The position numbers and the translations under genes were made by a program. A model generated the notes under the pieces. That model saw only the letters and a program-made list of their open reading frames with translations, was not told the origin of the DNA and did not search any database. This document shows positions 28,119-35,679 of a stretch of DNA of 48,063 nt, piece after piece. The stretch is from positions 1-48,063 of the forward strand of contig NZ_JAKRMS010000014.1 in NCBI RefSeq assembly GCF_022346185.1, written 5' to 3'. Position 1 is the first letter of the stretch. Each line of letters begins with the position of its first letter. The DNA is from Cellulomonas sp. ACRRI. Its GTDB lineage: Bacteria; Actinomycetota; Actinomycetes; Actinomycetales; Cellulomonadaceae.

Positions 28119-29969
28119 TCACTCGGTCTCGGTCGCCGTCGGCGCCTCGATGGAGTCGTCCGCGCTGATCTCCCAGTCCCAGTAGTTCCAGAAGATCGTC
28201 GGCGAGAGCGCGATGGTCGAGACGCCCTCGAGGACGTCGCGGTGCGCGACCACGCCGGGGAACTGGAAGATGTTGACGCCGAAGGCGTCCTCGTTGAGCT
28301 TCTGCTCGATCTGCGTGGCGAGCTCGATCTCCTTGTCGGAGTCCGTGTTCGTCGCGACCTCGGCCCACAGGGCGTCGACCTCGGGGTTCGAGTAGCCGCC
28401 GTAGTTGTTCTGGCCGCCGGTCACGTAGTTCGCCTCGGCGTTCAGGATGAACGTGTTGGTGGACTGCCAGCCGAACAGCGACGCGTCGTACGTGCCGGTG
28501 CCCAGGATCGTGCCCCAGTTGTCGTCACCGTTGTCGATGACGTTGAAGCCGGCCTGCGAGGCGGACGCCGAGATGAGCTGGAACTCGTTGGCGCGGCGCA
28601 CGTTCGACTTGCCGTACAGGAAGCGGACGTCGACCGGGGTGGTCACGCCGGCCTCGGCGAGCAGCGCCTTGGCGCCCTCGATGTCGACCTCGGCCCAGGC
28701 GTCGGAGCCGTTGTTCGCGACGACCTCGTCGTAGCTGGGCGCACCCGGCACGATCAGGAAGGAGTCACGGGTGGTGGCGTCCTCCTGCAGCGGCTGGATG
28801 AGCTTCTCGATGATCTCCTGGCGCGGGATCGTCTTGAGGAACGCCTCGCGGACCTTGCGGGCCTTCTCGGCGTCGCCGCCGTAGGTCGCCGGGTCGAACG
28901 GGCCGCCGTTGTCGAAGGTCAGGTCGACGTGCTCGTAGGTGCCCTCGGGGGCCGAGGTGTAGGAGACGCCGTCGATGCCGTCGAGCGTCGCGAGGACGTC
29001 CACGGACGACTGCGGGGCGATGAGGTCGACCTCACCGTTCTGCAGCGCGGTCACCGACGCCAGCGGGTCCTCGGTGTAGCGGACCGTGATGGAGTCGACC
29101 TTCGGCTCCGGGCCCCAGTTGTAGTCCTCGTTGCGGGTCAGCGTGAGGTACTGGTTCTCGACGTAGTCCGAGATGACGTACGGGCCGTACGAGAGGTACA
29201 GGTCCGGGTCGTCCGGCAGCGAGGTGAAGTTGAACGCGTTCGTCCAGGTGTCCGCGATCTTCGCGAGCGCCGCGGCGTCGTTGTTCTCGAACGCGTCCTC
29301 GACGGCCTGCTTGGCCTCGGCCGGGTCGTCGATGCCGAGCGCCAGCTTGCCGACCACGTGGGCGGCGACCGGGCTGGGCTGGTTCATCGACACCTCCCAG
29401 TCGGAGCGCGGGGTGTCGTAGACGTACGTGACCGAGCGGCCGTCGTCGCCGATCTCCGGGAACTCGGAGATGGCGGTCATGGCCGGCGAGGAGGAGTCGA
29501 AGTAGACCTGGCCCTCGCCGACGATCGCGTTGCCCTCGTCGTCCGTCTCCACGTCGGAGGCCGCGACCGTGTCGAACTTGTCGTTCTGGGCGCCCCAGAA
29601 CAGGATCATGTCCGCCGCGTCGACCGCGGTGCCGTCCGACCAGGTGACGCCCTCGTTGACCGTGTACTTGACGGTCAGCGGGTCCTCGGAGACGACCTCG
29701 TACGTGCCGAAGTCCTCGTTCTTCGCGAGGTTCAGGTCGCCGTCGTAGTAGTTGAAGAACGAGGTCGTCAGGTAGACGATGTTCGCGTTCGTCGTGGCGT
29801 TGCCGTTGGCCGTCAGGTTGTTGGTCGAGCGGAAGGGCTCGTTCCACCCGACGTTGACCGAGGTCGTCTCCTCGATCTCGCTCTGCTGCGCCGGGCTGGA
29901 GCACGCGGTGAGCACGAGGGCCCCCGCCGCCACCGCGGCCGCCGCGGCGCTGAATCGCCTGATCTTCAA
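28119..29969 (-). CDS. Peptide ABC transporter substrate-binding lipoprotein (family 5)
   Basis: The 616-residue lipoprotein starts at a TTG (29969) just after AGGAGGAACA. This gives KIRRFSAAAAAVAAGALVLTAC, with lipobox LTAC and lipid-modified Cys near residue 23. The mature part has the family 5 signature regions: YTVNEGVTWSDGTAVDAADM near the N-terminus and later PFDPATYGGDAEKARKVREA. A GTG 27 nt upstream is in frame but would place the ribosome site inside the gene. It delivers peptides to the OppBC/DF complex. Its location near typA and mshB recalls the LpqW lipoprotein position in M. tuberculosis. Confidence 0.93.
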   Translation of the reverse strand: MKIRRFSAAAAAVAAGALVLTACSSPAQQSEIEETTSVNVGWNEPFRSTNNLTANGNATTNANIVYLTTSFFNYYDGDLNLAKNEDFGTYEVVSEDPLTVKYTVNEGVTWSDGTAVDAADMILFWGAQNDKFDTVAASDVETDDEGNAIVGEGQVYFDSSSPAMTAISEFPEIGDDGRSVTYVYDTPRSDWEVSMNQPSPVAAHVVGKLALGIDDPAEAKQAVEDAFENNDAAALAKIADTWTNAFNFTSLPDDPDLYLSYGPYVISDYVENQYLTLTRNEDYNWGPEPKVDSITVRYTEDPLASVTALQNGEVDLIAPQSSVDVLATLDGIDGVSYTSAPEGTYEHVDLTFDNGGPFDPATYGGDAEKARKVREAFLKTIPRQEIIEKLIQPLQEDATTRDSFLIVPGAPSYDEVVANNGSDAWAEVDIEGAKALLAEAGVTTPVDVRFLYGKSNVRRANEFQLISASASQAGFNVIDNGDDNWGTILGTGTYDASLFGWQSTNTFILNAEANYVTGGQNNYGGYSNPEVDALWAEVATNTDSDKEIELATQIEQKLNEDAFGVNIFQFPGVVAHRDVLEGVSTIALSPTIFWNYWDWEISADDSIEAPTATETE

Positions 29970-30075
29970 TGTTCCTCCTGTGAAGGTGGCGCCCACCCGT
30001 CCTCGCGCCGCGCGGGCCGACCTCCAGGGGTCGTCCCGAGCGCGGCAGACGTGCGGTCCCGCCGTGGATGGGGCA

Positions 30076-30081
30076 ACGCTA
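30076..30081 (-). promoter_or_regulatory. Candidate -10 element of the binding-protein/opp operon
   Basis: TAGCGT on the minus strand with TTTTGT or GTTTTG 15-16 nt upstream. The leader would be about 100 nt. Confidence 0.4.
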
Positions 30082-30210
30082 GTGACCCCACTTGGGACAA
30101 AACGGACACATCCCCCCGTCGGGGGCGATCGTTACCGGATCGATACTGAGCAGTAGTGTCCAGCATTCAAGACGGAACCTGCCGGAAACACGGCGGAAAC
30201 ATGCCCGTCA

Positions 30211-30235
30211 GGGCATCCGCGGCAGGCGGATGCCC
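30211..30235. terminator. Small intergenic hairpin
   Basis: GGGCATCCGC (30211-30220) pairs perfectly with GCGGATGCCC (30226-30235) around a 5-nt loop. No gene ends immediately beside it. Confidence 0.4.
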
Positions 30236-30367
30236 TCGCCCGGGGCCATCGGCTCAGCGCGGAACCGCAGCCCTGTGCTATGGGGCGACCGCCGGTCGCC
30301 CGCTCCCCCGGCGTCGGGACGCCCTCGTCCGCGCACCGGGTGTGACGAGCATCGCACGCGGCGCGCC

Positions 30368-30478
30368 GGGCGGCACGGCGGGGCGGCAGGCGGCATGGCG
30401 GGGACGGGGGCGGCACGGCGCGGGCGGAGGGCGGCACGACGGTGCCGCCCGACCCCTGGCGGACGGGCGGCACCGTCG
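30368..30478. repeat. GGCGGCACGGCG direct repeats (about 20-bp period) ending in a hairpin
   Basis: CGGCAC or CGGCAT recurs at 30371, 30391, 30411 and 30432 (spacing 20, 20, 21). Then CGACGGTGCCGCCC (30437-30450) pairs perfectly with GGGCGGCACCGTCG (30465-30478) as a 14-bp stem. The stem ends 10 bp from the stop of the VOC gene and probably terminates it. Confidence 0.75.
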
Positions 30479-30487
30479 GGCGCTCCG

Positions 30488-30895
30488 TCAGGCCGCAGCA
30501 GCCGCGGTCTCGACGTTCAGGATGTTCCCGTCCGGGTCGGCGAACCACACCGACCGCATCGCACCGTCCGTCAGCACGCCGTCGGACCAGGACCCGGACG
30601 GCAGCTCGAACGTCTGGAACTCCACGCCTCCGGAGCGCAGCGCGGCGACCTCGGCGTCGAAGGCGTCGCCGGGGACCTGGAACGTCACGGCGGTCGCCTG
30701 GTTCGTGCCGGCGTAGGAGGACGGGTACACCAGCATCCCGCCCTGCTTCGTCGCGTAGACGACGCCCATGCCCTCGGCGTCGTCGAGCCCCGGCACCTCC
30801 ATCCGCCGGAAGCCGAGGGTCTGCTCGTAGAACTCGCGGGCGCGGCCCAGGTCCCGCACGGCGAGGCAGGGCATCGCGGGGTGGTCGGACAGCAT
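30488..30895 (-). CDS. VOC (glyoxalase/bleomycin-resistance fold) protein
   Basis: The 135-residue protein has the paired beta-alpha-beta-beta-beta modules of the VOC superfamily. CLAVRDLGRAREFYEQTLGF forms the first helix region, and WFADPDGNILNVE is the typical C-terminal strand with a metal-site Glu. Members include lyases, dioxygenases and antibiotic-binding proteins, so the substrate cannot be assigned. It appears to be a single-gene unit with AGGCGACG before the ATG and a strong hairpin just after its stop. Confidence 0.85.
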   Translation of the reverse strand: MLSDHPAMPCLAVRDLGRAREFYEQTLGFRRMEVPGLDDAEGMGVVYATKQGGMLVYPSSYAGTNQATAVTFQVPGDAFDAEVAALRSGGVEFQTFELPSGSWSDGVLTDGAMRSVWFADPDGNILNVETAAAAA

Positions 30896-31028
30896 CGTCG
30901 CCTCCAGCGCGGGCCCGCCGACGGTCGGCCGGCCGGCGCCCGCAGCGTACGGCGGACGGCTCGCAGCGGGGTCGCGGGGCCGGCGACGGGGCCGCGTCGC
31001 ACCGCCCGCGTCGCACCGGCCCGCCGCG

Positions 31029-31562
31029 TCAGGCCGGCGCGGACCCGGCCCGGGCGCGGCGGCGGTAGGCGCGCGCCTTCATCACGTCGCCGCACTCGTC
31101 CATCGAGCACCACCGGCCCGACCGGTTGCGGGACCCGTCGTGGTACACCCACTGGCAGTCGGGGTTCGCGCACGCCTTGAGCCGTGCCCACTCCCCCGTG
31201 GCGACCGCCCGGTGCAGCGCCGCGAGCACACCGCCGACCAGCGCCGCCTCCGGGCCGGCCCCGGGTGCCGGGACCAGCGCGAGCGCGCCGCCGTCGGCCG
31301 GGGCGACCACGAGCGGGTACCGCGCCGCGAGCGCGCCGACCGCGGTCGCGTCGCCGCCGCCGAGGTAGCCCCGGAGGACGTCCCGCGCCTCGACGAGCGC
31401 CGCCGGGCCGGTGCCGCGGAGCCGGTCGACCCCGTGGAAGCGGTCGTCCGTGTTGAGCAGCGCGCGCAGCCCCTCGGTCGCGTCGGGCGCGACGCCGGGC
31501 TCGGCGCCGCGGACCACCCAGGCGTCGAGCGGGTCGGTCCCGGGGCTCTTGACGGCGGACAT
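31029..31562 (-). CDS. CGNR-type zinc-finger protein, putative transcription regulator
   Basis: The 177-residue protein has a helical N-terminal ABATE-like domain at about 15-120. The C-terminal zinc finger has CANPDCQWVYHDGSRNRSGR followed by WCSMDECGD. This matches the CGNR family except that the final CGNR reads CGDV. The finger is thought to bind DNA. The ATG at 31562 was chosen because TATCCT stands 7 nt before it. A 12-bp dyad in the short gap to the divergent hemerythrin gene is a plausible operator. Family members are little studied, so the regulatory role is inferred. Confidence 0.8.
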   Translation of the reverse strand: MSAVKSPGTDPLDAWVVRGAEPGVAPDATEGLRALLNTDDRFHGVDRLRGTGPAALVEARDVLRGYLGGGDATAVGALAARYPLVVAPADGGALALVPAPGAGPEAALVGGVLAALHRAVATGEWARLKACANPDCQWVYHDGSRNRSGRWCSMDECGDVMKARAYRRRARAGSAPA

Positions 31563-31569
31563 GGCCCTG

Positions 31570-31575
31570 AGGATA
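31570..31575 (-). promoter_or_regulatory. -10 element of the CGNR gene, leaderless spacing
   Basis: TATCCT on the minus strand ends 7 nt before the ATG at 31562. Confidence 0.6.
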
Positions 31576-31598
31576 GTCGTCACCACCGTTCGGCGATA

Positions 31599-31631
31599 GC
31601 CGGTGACGTCCGCAGGGGCGACGTCACCGGC
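31599..31631. promoter_or_regulatory. 12-bp dyad between CGNR and hemerythrin genes (candidate operator)
   Basis: GCCGGTGACGTC (31599-31610) is the exact reverse complement of GACGTCACCGGC (31620-31631), with a 9-nt spacer. It lies 24 nt upstream of the CGNR -10 and 44 nt upstream of the hemerythrin ATG, placed to affect both. Confidence 0.55.
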
Positions 31632-31675
31632 GCCGGACGCTCCGAGACGTCCCACCGAGCGAGAGCGAGCCGACG

Positions 31676-32344
31676 ATGACGACGACCACCGACCGTCCGG
31701 GGTGCGACACCTCCGACCTGCTGCACATCCACCAGCTCTTCCGCCGGGCGTTCGCCGACGCGCCCGGACTCGTCCGCGGCGTGCGGGACGGCGACGTCGG
31801 CCGGATGCGGGTCGTCGCCGCGCACGTGCGGGAGGTCGCGACCGGCCTGCACCACCACCACGAGGGCGAGGACCAGCTGCTCTGGGACCGCCTCGAGCAG
31901 CGCTCCCCCGCCTGCGCCCTGCACGTCGGCCTGATGCGCGCGCAGCACGCGACCGTCGCCGAGCTGCTGCGGGACCTGGACGCCGCGCTGCCCGCCTGGG
32001 AGGACGGAGCGCCCGCCGCCGCCCGCGACGCGGTCGCCCGGGTGCTCGACGACGTGCACGCCCTGCTCGAGCTGCACCTCGGCCAGGAGGAGGACCGCAT
32101 CCTCCCGACCGCGTCGAGCGTGCTCAGCCAGCGCGAGTGGGACCAGCTGCACGAGCACGGGATGGCCTCGGTGCCACGCAGCCGGCTGCTGATCCAGCTG
32201 GGCTGGATCCTGGACGCGGTGCCGCCCGCCGAGCGTGCCGGGTGGCTGCGCACCAACCTCCCGGCTCCCGCGCGCCTGCTCTGGCACACCGTCGGGCGGC
32301 GGCGGTTCGCCGCGCACCGCGCGCGGGTCTACGGCGTGGGGTGA
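31676..32344 (+). CDS. Hemerythrin-like (HHE) domain protein
   Basis: The 222-residue soluble protein has a four-helix HHE bundle in residues 10-155. Likely iron ligands include His17 or His19 (LHIHQLF), the histidine run in LHHHHEGEDQLLW with its Glu, His in RAQHATV, and HLGQEEDRI. The last 65 residues are a helical extension with LIQLGWILDAVPPAERAGWL, found in other actinobacterial hemerythrin proteins. Possible roles are oxygen or nitric oxide sensing, or iron handling. It diverges from the CGNR gene. No classical strong ribosome site was seen (GAGCGAG). Confidence 0.87.
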   Translation: MTTTTDRPGCDTSDLLHIHQLFRRAFADAPGLVRGVRDGDVGRMRVVAAHVREVATGLHHHHEGEDQLLWDRLEQRSPACALHVGLMRAQHATVAELLRDLDAALPAWEDGAPAAARDAVARVLDDVHALLELHLGQEEDRILPTASSVLSQREWDQLHEHGMASVPRSRLLIQLGWILDAVPPAERAGWLRTNLPAPARLLWHTVGRRRFAAHRARVYGVG

Positions 32345-32402
32345 CCCGCGGGCCGTCGGGAGGTAACCCCGGCCGGGTGAGGCCGACCCACCCGCCCCTT
32401 CC

Positions 32403-32408
32403 TAGCGT
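32403..32408 (+). promoter_or_regulatory. Candidate -10 element of the APC permease gene
   Basis: TAGCGT, 39 nt before the ATG, with GAGAGGGGG as ribosome site between. Confidence 0.4.
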
Positions 32409-32447
32409 GGACCTCGTCGCCGGCCACGGCGCGGAGAGGGGGCCACC

Positions 32448-33962
32448 ATGTCCGCGGAGACCGCACCCACCACCGGCGAGCCCGCGGGGCGCCACCGCGC
32501 GGGCGACGCCCCCGAGCCGCCGGCCGCGGACGCGCCGGCGGCGCGCACCCCGGTGCCGGCCGCCCAGTGGATCTCCTGGGTCGCCCTCGCGATGATGACC
32601 ACCAGCTCGGTGGCCAGCCTGCGCGCGGCGCCGACCATGGCGATCTACGGCCTCGCCGCCGTGTTCCTGTACGTCGTCCCGGCCATCGTGTTCCTGCTGC
32701 CGACCTCGCTGGTCTCCGCGGAGCTCGCCTCCGGCTGGAAGGGCGGCGTCTACAACTGGGTGTCCGAGGGCATCTCGAAGCCCGCCGGGTTCCTCGCGGT
32801 CTGGTGCCAGTTCGCGATGACGATCTTCTACTACCCGACGCTGCTCGGGTTCGTGGCCAGCACGCTCGCGTACGTCATCAACCCGGACCTCGCGACCAGC
32901 GGCGTGTGGACGGCCGCCGTCATCGTGGTCGTCTACTGGAGCGGCGTCTGGGTGTCGTCCCGCGGCACCAAGGCGATCGCGGGTCTCGCCTCCGGCGGCC
33001 TGATCATCGGGACGCTGATCCCCGGGGTGCTGCTCGTGACCCTCGGCGTCGTGTTCCTCGGGCAGGGCAACCCGTCCGCCGCGCCCATGGACGCCGAGCA
33101 CCTGCTGCCCGCGTGGGCCGGCCTGTCCAGCCTCGTGCTGATCGTGAACAACTTCCTGTCCTACTCGGGCATGGAGATGAACGCGGTGCACGTGTCGTCG
33201 CTGCGCAACCCCTCGCGGGAGTTCCCGCGGTCGATGTTCCTGGCGATGGGGATGGTGCTGCTGATCTTCATCCTGCCGGCGCTCGCCATCTCCTGGTTCG
33301 TGCCGGCCGAGGAGCTGTCGCTCACCGCCGGGATCATGCAGGCGTTCGACGCGGTGTTCGCGCAGTTCGGCTGGCAGTGGCTGACCCCGATCATCGGGAT
33401 CATGCTCGTCGCCGCCTCCGTCGGCGGGATGCTGACCTGGCTCGCCGGACCCTCGAAGGGCCTGCTGCTGATCTCCCGGCAGGAGGGCTACCTGCCGCCG
33501 TTCCTGCAGCGGCTCAACAAGAACGGCGTGCAGCAGAACATCCTGGTCGCCCAGGGCGCCGTCACCACCGTCATCGCCCTCGGCTACGCGCTGATCCCCT
33601 CGGTGTCGAGCGCGTACTGGGTGTTCTCGGTGATCACCACGCAGGTCTACCTGATCATGTACCTGCTCATGTTCGTCGCCGCGGTGCGGCTGCGGCGGCT
33701 GCACGCCGACCACCCGCGCGGCTACCGCGCCCCGATCATCCGCACGCTGTGCGGCGTCGGCTTCGTGGCCTCGGCGGCAGCCCTGCTCGTCGGGTTCGTC
33801 CCGCCGTCGCAGCTCGGCACCGGCAGCCCGTTGCTCTACGTCGTGGTCGTCGGCGGCGGCGCCCTCGGCCTCGGCCTGCTCGTGCCGTTCCTGTTCTACC
33901 GGTTCCGCAAGCCCACGTGGCGGCTCGCGGAGGCGCAGCAGCCGGAGGTGAGCGCGTCATGA
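32448..33962 (+). CDS. APC-family amino acid permease, GadC/glutamate-GABA antiporter type
   Basis: The 504-residue protein has about 12 spans. TM1 includes VALAMMTTSSVASLRAAP, matching the GadC/YjeM branch of the APC superfamily. ELASGWKGGVYNWVSEGI fits TM3, and NNFLSYSGMEMNAVHVSSLR fits TM6-7. The N-terminal 35 residues are Pro/Ala-rich and cytoplasmic. The substrate cannot be fixed: glutamate, GABA or another amino acid is possible. No decarboxylase gene is adjacent. Its stop overlaps the next ATG, which suggests a functional partner. Confidence 0.87.
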   Translation: MSAETAPTTGEPAGRHRAGDAPEPPAADAPAARTPVPAAQWISWVALAMMTTSSVASLRAAPTMAIYGLAAVFLYVVPAIVFLLPTSLVSAELASGWKGGVYNWVSEGISKPAGFLAVWCQFAMTIFYYPTLLGFVASTLAYVINPDLATSGVWTAAVIVVVYWSGVWVSSRGTKAIAGLASGGLIIGTLIPGVLLVTLGVVFLGQGNPSAAPMDAEHLLPAWAGLSSLVLIVNNFLSYSGMEMNAVHVSSLRNPSREFPRSMFLAMGMVLLIFILPALAISWFVPAEELSLTAGIMQAFDAVFAQFGWQWLTPIIGIMLVAASVGGMLTWLAGPSKGLLLISRQEGYLPPFLQRLNKNGVQQNILVAQGAVTTVIALGYALIPSVSSAYWVFSVITTQVYLIMYLLMFVAAVRLRRLHADHPRGYRAPIIRTLCGVGFVASAAALLVGFVPPSQLGTGSPLLYVVVVGGGALGLGLLVPFLFYRFRKPTWRLAEAQQPEVSAS

Positions 33963-34405
33963 CCGTGCCCGTCGAGACCTCGACCCGCCGCGAGCGCGGC
34001 TGGGTCTACGGGGTGAGCATCGCGGTCCTCGCGGTGCTGGTGCTCATCGCCCTGCTGTCGTTCCGCTCCGCGCGGCAGGACGCCGAGGCGCAGGACAAGG
34101 CCCAGGAGCTGGTCGACGCGATGGCCGCGTCCGGCGCCGACCGGCTGCCGTCGGCCGACCGGGTCGCCGCGGTGCTCGGCACCGACGGCGGCGTCGTCTG
34201 CGCCGACCCGGCGTCCGCCCTCGGCAAGGCGGCGCTGTTCCGCGGCCTGGCGAACGGGGCCACGGGCCCGGGGAGCCGGCCGACGGTCGCCGCGGAGCGC
34301 GCCGTGCGCGCCGAGCTGCTCATCGTCGAGGTCTACTGCCCCGAGCACCTGGCGGACCTGCAGGCGGTGGTCGACGACCTGCGGCTCTCGGACACCGGGT
34401 CCTGA
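33959..34405 (+). CDS. Single-span protein coupled to the APC permease
   Basis: The 148-residue protein has one N-terminal span at about 16-37 and an outward domain of 110 residues. Two Cys (VVCADPAS and EVYCPEH) could form a disulfide. I do not recognise the family. The ATG overlaps the permease TGA (ATGA). Translational coupling suggests an accessory subunit or a chaperone for the transporter, but nothing shows that directly. Confidence 0.75.
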   Translation: MTVPVETSTRRERGWVYGVSIAVLAVLVLIALLSFRSARQDAEAQDKAQELVDAMAASGADRLPSADRVAAVLGTDGGVVCADPASALGKAALFRGLANGATGPGSRPTVAAERAVRAELLIVEVYCPEHLADLQAVVDDLRLSDTGS

Positions 34406-34508
34406 GGCCGCGGGCGCCGGACCCGTCAGGATCGGAGAAGCACCGGCCCGGCCCGGCCTCCTACCGTGGGCTCACGCACCGCACCCGGCCGAGCAGGAGG
34501 CACCGAGC

Positions 34509-34952
34509 ATGACCGAGACCCGCGAGTCCACCGCGAACTTCACCGCCGAGGAGCGCGCCGCGATGCAGGAGCGCGCCGCCGAGGTCCGCACCGCCCGCAA
34601 GCGCGGCAAGGCCGCCGGCGACCCGGAGGCCGAGCTGCTCGCGAAGATCGCCGAGCTGCCCGAGGAGGACCGGGCGATGGCCGAGCGGATCCACGCGATC
34701 GTCCGCGAGGTCGCGCCCGGGCTCACCCCCCGCACCTGGTACGGGATGCCGGCCTACGGCGCCACGAAGGCCGTGCTGTTCTTCCAGCCGGCGTCCAAGT
34801 TCAAGGCCCGGTACGCGACGCTCGGGTTCAACGACGACGCGCGGCTGGACGACGGCGGGATGTGGCCGACGGCGTACGCGCTGACCCGGGTCGGCGACGC
34901 CGAGGAGGCGGCGATCCGGGACCTGGTGCGGCGGGCGGCCGGGGAGGGGTGA
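34509..34952 (+). CDS. DUF1801 family protein (YdhG-like fold)
   Basis: The 147-residue protein has a charged, helical N-terminal 50 residues (EERAAMQERAAEVRTARKR). The DUF1801 core follows: IVREVAPGLTPRTWYGMPAY, then KAVLFFQPASKFKARYATLGF. This is the fold of iron chaperone frataxin-like and YdhG proteins. The molecular role is unclear. AGGAGG lies 8 nt before the ATG and TACCGT at 34462-34467 may be its -10. It is a single-gene unit convergent with the MarR operon. Confidence 0.85.
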   Translation: MTETRESTANFTAEERAAMQERAAEVRTARKRGKAAGDPEAELLAKIAELPEEDRAMAERIHAIVREVAPGLTPRTWYGMPAYGATKAVLFFQPASKFKARYATLGFNDDARLDDGGMWPTAYALTRVGDAEEAAIRDLVRRAAGEG

Positions 34953-34971
34953 GGGCGGTCGGTCGAGCCGG

Positions 34972-35070
34972 TCACGCCCCGAGGAGGGCCGCGGTCGTCG
35001 CGCGCCGGAGCGCGGTGGCGGTCTTTCCCACTCCCTTGGGGCCGTCGAGGGCGATCGGCCGGCCGGTCAC
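34972..35070 (-). pseudogene. Remnant of an AAA-type ATPase (Walker A only)
   Basis: A GTG overlapping the marR stop opens a 32-residue frame, MTGRPIALDGPKGVGKTATA plus RRATTAALLGA, then a stop. GPKGVGKTATA is the Walker A of the DUF4143-type AAA ATPases, which are normally about 400 residues. Nothing recognisable follows. It looks like a truncated 5' end left by deletion, still translationally coupled to marR. Confidence 0.7.
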
Positions 35071-35570
35071 CGCTCCCCCGGCACGGGCGGCCGCCAGCCA
35101 CCCTCCTCCCGCACCGCCCGCGCGATCCGGAGGCTGATCTCCCGCAGCTGCCGTGCCTGCGCCGCGGTCAGCCGGTCGAGCACCAACCGGTGCACCGTCG
35201 CGACGTGCCCGGGCGTCGCCGCCACGACCGCCGCCCGCCCGGCGTCGGTCAGCACGGCGAGCGTGTAGCGCCCGTCCGCGGGGTCCGGCTCCCGGTGCAG
35301 CCACCCCCGCCCCTCCAGCCGGGCCGCCGCGCGGGACAGCCGGGACAGGGTGCTGTTCGCGTAGTCGGCGAGCACGCTCATCCGCAGCGCGCCGTCGTCC
35401 GCCCGGCTCAGCGCGTAGAGCACCCCGTACTCGAAGTGCGTGATCCCGGCGTCCCGCTGCAGCTGCGCGTCGAGCGCGGGCGGCAGCCACTCCAGCACGG
35501 TGGCGAGCGACGACCAGGTTGCGAGGTCGTCGCCCTCGAGGTCGGCAGGGGGCTGCGCGGCGTCCGTCAT
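35067..35570 (-). CDS. MarR family transcriptional regulator
   Basis: The 167-residue winged-helix protein has GITHFEYGVLYALSRADDGA in the helix before the DNA-binding unit and RMSVLADYANSTLSRLSRAA as recognition helix region. The wing is DPADGRYTLAVLTDAGRAAV. The ATG at 35570 has TAGGCT 7 nt upstream, which rules out an earlier in-frame ATG at 35612. Two ACTT-N8-AAGT sites lie between it and the divergent SDR gene. Autorepression and control of the SDR are expected. The ligand is unknown. Confidence 0.9.
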   Translation of the reverse strand: MTDAAQPPADLEGDDLATWSSLATVLEWLPPALDAQLQRDAGITHFEYGVLYALSRADDGALRMSVLADYANSTLSRLSRAAARLEGRGWLHREPDPADGRYTLAVLTDAGRAAVVAATPGHVATVHRLVLDRLTAAQARQLREISLRIARAVREEGGWRPPVPGER

Positions 35571-35577
35571 GCGGGGC

Positions 35578-35583
35578 AGCCTA
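35578..35583 (-). promoter_or_regulatory. -10 element of marR, leaderless spacing
   Basis: TAGGCT on the minus strand ends 7 nt before the ATG at 35570. Confidence 0.6.
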
Positions 35584-35593
35584 GCCTGGGCTG

Positions 35594-35642
35594 ACTTGCC
35601 CAGGAAAGTCATCGACGCCTACGGTGACTTTCCTGAGCAAGT
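35594..35642. promoter_or_regulatory. Paired MarR operators
   Basis: ACTTGCCCAGGAAAGT (35594-35609) and ACTTTCCTGAGCAAGT (35627-35642) are each ACTT-N8-AAGT dyads. They are inverted copies of one another with one mismatch, and the arms extend to 18 bp. Their centres are 33 bp apart, three helical turns. The first covers the -35 zone of marR. Confidence 0.8.
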
Positions 35643-35679
35643 GATCGCCGCGCGGTGCGGCGGCACGGGGAGGACCACC

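Larger units (their letters stand above)
29970..30487. other. 518-bp gene-free region with promoter, hairpins and repeats
   Basis: No convincing gene was seen. It holds a candidate binding-protein promoter (-10 TAGCGT, minus strand, 30081-30076), an intergenic hairpin (30211-30235), a near-CRP site TGTGACGAGCATCGCA (30341-30356, one mismatch to the consensus dyad), and a GGCGGCACGGCG repeat array ending in a hairpin (30368-30478). Confidence 0.7.

Noticed and set aside
30341..30356. A second CRP/GlxR-type site, TGTGACGAGCATCGCA
   Set aside because: It has one mismatch and lies about 270 bp from the nearest candidate promoter, so it was noted in the gap description only.
30100..30480. Possible small genes in the gap before the VOC gene
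   Set aside because: Frames are short, repeat-derived or strongly Arg/Gly-rich, with no ribosome site or recognisable domain.
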